Source: an uncultured Clostridium sp.
Lineage (GTDB): Bacteria; Bacillota; Clostridia; TANB77; CAG-508
Length of the DNA stretch: 15,816 bases
Assembly: GCA_946545035.1 (NCBI GenBank)
Contig: CAMNND010000011.1
Span: 1 to 15,816, forward strand
Reading direction: 5' to 3'
Shown here: positions 14,535 to 15,816 of the stretch, in pieces
Numbering within the stretch: the first letter of the stretch is position 1
How the letters are laid out: every line of letters begins with the position of its first letter
Program-made: the position numbers and the translations under genes
Notes under the pieces: model-generated
What the model saw: only the letters and a program-made list of their open reading frames with translations
What the model was told of the DNA's origin: nothing
The model's database searches: none

Positions 14535-14774
14535 ATGAGTAAAGAAGAAATAAATTTTGAAGATGCAATGAAACAACTTGAAGAAATTGCTAATAAGTTA
14601 GAAAAAAATGATTTAGATTTAGACAAATCAGTTGAAATATTCGAAGAGGGAATGAAGCTATCAAAGAAGTGTAGTGAAATTCTAGAAAATGCAGAGAAAA
14701 GAATTACAATACTTATTAATGATGGCAAAGATAATTTAACTGAGGAAAGCTTTAGTACAGAGCAAGCTGAATAA
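14535..14774 (+). CDS. xseB: Exodeoxyribonuclease VII small subunit XseB
   Basis: The protein is 79 residues, the usual length. The XseB pattern FEDAMKQLEEIANKLEKN, then LDLDKSVEIFEEGMKLSKKC and LENAEKRI, is complete, giving the two-helix coiled coil that packs onto XseA. GTGAGGAAA lies before the ATG. It is 17 bases after the membrane protein gene. In many Firmicutes ispA and dxs follow; here a separate unit follows instead. Confidence 0.95.
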   Translation: MSKEEINFEDAMKQLEEIANKLEKNDLDLDKSVEIFEEGMKLSKKCSEILENAEKRITILINDGKDNLTEESFSTEQAE

Positions 14775-14779
14775 ATTGT

Positions 14780-14808
14780 TTGAAAAAAGAAGAATTTTAT
14801 GATATAAT
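14780..14808 (+). promoter_or_regulatory. Promoter of the 104-residue membrane protein
   Basis: TTGAAA (14780-14785), a 17-base spacer and TATAAT (14803-14808) with a TG at 14800-14801 make an almost consensus sigma-A promoter with extended -10. The start would be near 14815, about 24 bases before the ATG. Confidence 0.85.
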
Positions 14809-14838
14809 GGTCACTATATCCTAAAGGGGGCATGTAGA

Positions 14839-15153
14839 ATGAAAATAGATAAAGAAGCATGGCGGGATATAGCAAATGTAGCGAATTCTGGACTTAAAGA
14901 TTTGTTAGAAAGTATTCTCGTATGTTTGACAGTTTTTATGTTTTTTGCATTTCTTGGATTCGTGGGAAATCTAGAATTATATGCAAATATTATGAAAAAG
15001 GTGGTAGGAGCTGTTATCATGACAACATTTGGATTACGTATGAGTAATGAAATAAAAAAATCTTGGTTCACTATCGGCATATGTATACTTATTGCTCTTA
15101 ATATTGCTACATCGGTTATTTTAGTCATAATGAATATATTATCTTATTTTTGA
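14839..15153 (+). CDS. Small three-helix membrane protein, unrecognised
   Basis: The protein is 104 residues, with a ribosome site AAAGGGGG at 14823-14830. Three hydrophobic helices are visible (about 24-42, 51-67 and 76-100), joined by short loops. The N-terminus is a charged amphipathic helix (DKEAWRDIANVANSGLKDLLE) that could lie on the membrane. I recognise no family; holins share the size but there is no phage context. It has its own strong promoter and a terminator starting in the stop codon, so it is a monocistronic unit, unlike its neighbours. High expression and a specific membrane role are inferred; function is unknown. Confidence 0.8.
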   Translation: MKIDKEAWRDIANVANSGLKDLLESILVCLTVFMFFAFLGFVGNLELYANIMKKVVGAVIMTTFGLRMSNEIKKSWFTIGICILIALNIATSVILVIMNILSYF

Positions 15154-15180
15154 GTCACTTTTGATAAAGTGACTCTTTTC
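15152..15180 (+). terminator. Intrinsic terminator, starting within the stop codon
   Basis: A perfect 10-bp stem pairs GAGTCACTTT (15152-15161) with AAAGTGACTC (15166-15175) across a TGAT loop, followed by TTTTC and more T. The left arm begins at the second base of the TGA stop (15151-15153), so coding end and terminator are merged. Confidence 0.9.
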
Positions 15181-15290
15181 TTTATATAAGTTACTTACTT
15201 TTTTTATTTTTTTTCATTTTTATATGGTAATTTTATTAGTTTGCATATACAATAAGAAAAAATGTAAAAAATATTTTTGGAGGTATTTAG

Positions 15291-15816
15291 ATGAGTGATA
15301 TTGAAATAGCCAAAAAAGCAAAATTACAAAACATAAATGAGATTGCAAAGAAGATTAATATTAGTGATGAATATGTGGAACAATATGGGAAGTATAAAGC
15401 AAAGATTGATTTAAAAATTAATGATCAAATTAAGAATAATAAGAATGGGAAATTAATACTTGTAACAGCTATTAATCCAACACCACTTGGAGAAGGCAAG
15501 ACAACTGTTAGTATTGGATTAACAGATGGATTAAATCGAATTGGAAAAAAAGCTATGGCAGCTTTGAGAGAGCCATCACTTGGACCTGTATTTGGTATGA
15601 AAGGTGGTGCAACAGGTGGAGGCTATGCTCAAGTTGTTCCAATGGAAGATATTAATTTACATTTTACTGGGGACATACATGCTATAACTGCAGCAAACAA
15701 CTTGTTATCTGCAATGATAGATAATCATATTTATCATGGAAATGAGTTAAAAATTAAAGAAGTAGTGTGGAGAAGATGTGTTGACTTAAATGATAGACAA
15801 TTAAGAAAAATTAATA
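15291..15816 (+). CDS. fhs: Formate-tetrahydrofolate ligase Fhs (5' part, runs off right edge)
   Basis: About 175 of a usual ~556 residues are visible. The ATG at 15291 follows TTTGGAGG. The N-terminus MSDIEIAKKAKLQNINEIA is standard and the ATP loop is NPTPLGEGKTTVSIGL (62-77). The blocks REPSLGPVFGMKGGATGGGYAQVVPMEDINLHFTG (residues about 92-126) and HAITAANNLLSAMIDNH are conserved in all Fhs. The enzyme joins formate and THF with ATP to make 10-formyl-THF, feeding purines and, in anaerobes, the methyl branch of acetogenesis. The 15176-15290 leader is very A/T-rich; I see no THF or SAM riboswitch in it. Confidence 0.97.
   Translation, partial: MSDIEIAKKAKLQNINEIAKKINISDEYVEQYGKYKAKIDLKINDQIKNNKNGKLILVTAINPTPLGEGKTTVSIGLTDGLNRIGKKAMAALREPSLGPVFGMKGGATGGGYAQVVPMEDINLHFTGDIHAITAANNLLSAMIDNHIYHGNELKIKEVVWRRCVDLNDRQLRKIN

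Noticed and set aside
14839..15153. Phage holin
   Set aside because: Size and three helices fit, but there is no endolysin, no phage gene and the unit sits between conserved chromosomal genes.
15176..15290. THF or other riboswitch before fhs
   Set aside because: The leader is almost pure A/T with no stable paired core and no conserved aptamer block.

Overview
The window reads as chromosomal DNA of a low-GC, spore-forming, anaerobic Firmicute of the class Clostridia. The base composition is strongly A+T-rich, Shine-Dalgarno sequences are strong (AGGAGG type), and GTG and TTG starts are used. The gene content fits: a PdaA-type cortex deacetylase, the sporulation pair yqfC-yqfD, the Asp23/AmaP/DUF2273 module next to nusB, a Firmicutes-like 6S RNA and formate-tetrahydrofolate ligase. 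Synteny looks like an uncultured gut-type Clostridia lineage, but species cannot be named from sequence alone.

Layout. (1) Positions 1-1586, minus strand: a quorum-sensing-type two-component system, LytTR response regulator first and then a GHKL (AgrC-like) histidine kinase that runs off the left edge. (2) 1701-4002, plus: pdaA, yqfC and yqfD, i.e. spore cortex and mother-cell sporulation functions. (3) 4016-7591, plus: a tightly packed run with an unrecognised 414-residue helical protein in the place where phoH normally sits, then ybeY, era, a YqzL-family small ORF overlapping recO, and recO. These cover ribosome maturation and DNA repair. (4) 7647-7847: a 6S RNA with its own extended -10 promoter. 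(5) 7881-10778: prmC, whiA and hemW (release-factor methylation, WhiA regulator, heme chaperone), closely spaced. (6) 10829-12401: an Asp23 protein with its own promoter and a palindrome over the -10 box, an intrinsic terminator, then an AmaP-like membrane anchor and a DUF2273 membrane protein. (7) 12424-14774: nusB, xseA, a novel membrane-anchored acidic-linker protein, and xseB. (8) 14780-15175: a monocistronic three-helix membrane protein with a near-consensus promoter and a terminator that begins in its stop codon. (9) 15291 to the right edge: the start of fhs.

Most genes are housekeeping and conserved. The parts that known families do not explain are the 414-residue protein between yqfD and ybeY, the insert between xseA and xseB, the 104-residue membrane protein with its own transcription unit, and the palindromic operator candidate before asp23. 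No mobile element, CRISPR array, tRNA or rRNA was seen. All non-coding gaps over 100 bases are accounted for in the entries, except 15176-15290 before fhs, which is an A/T-rich leader in which I recognise no riboswitch.
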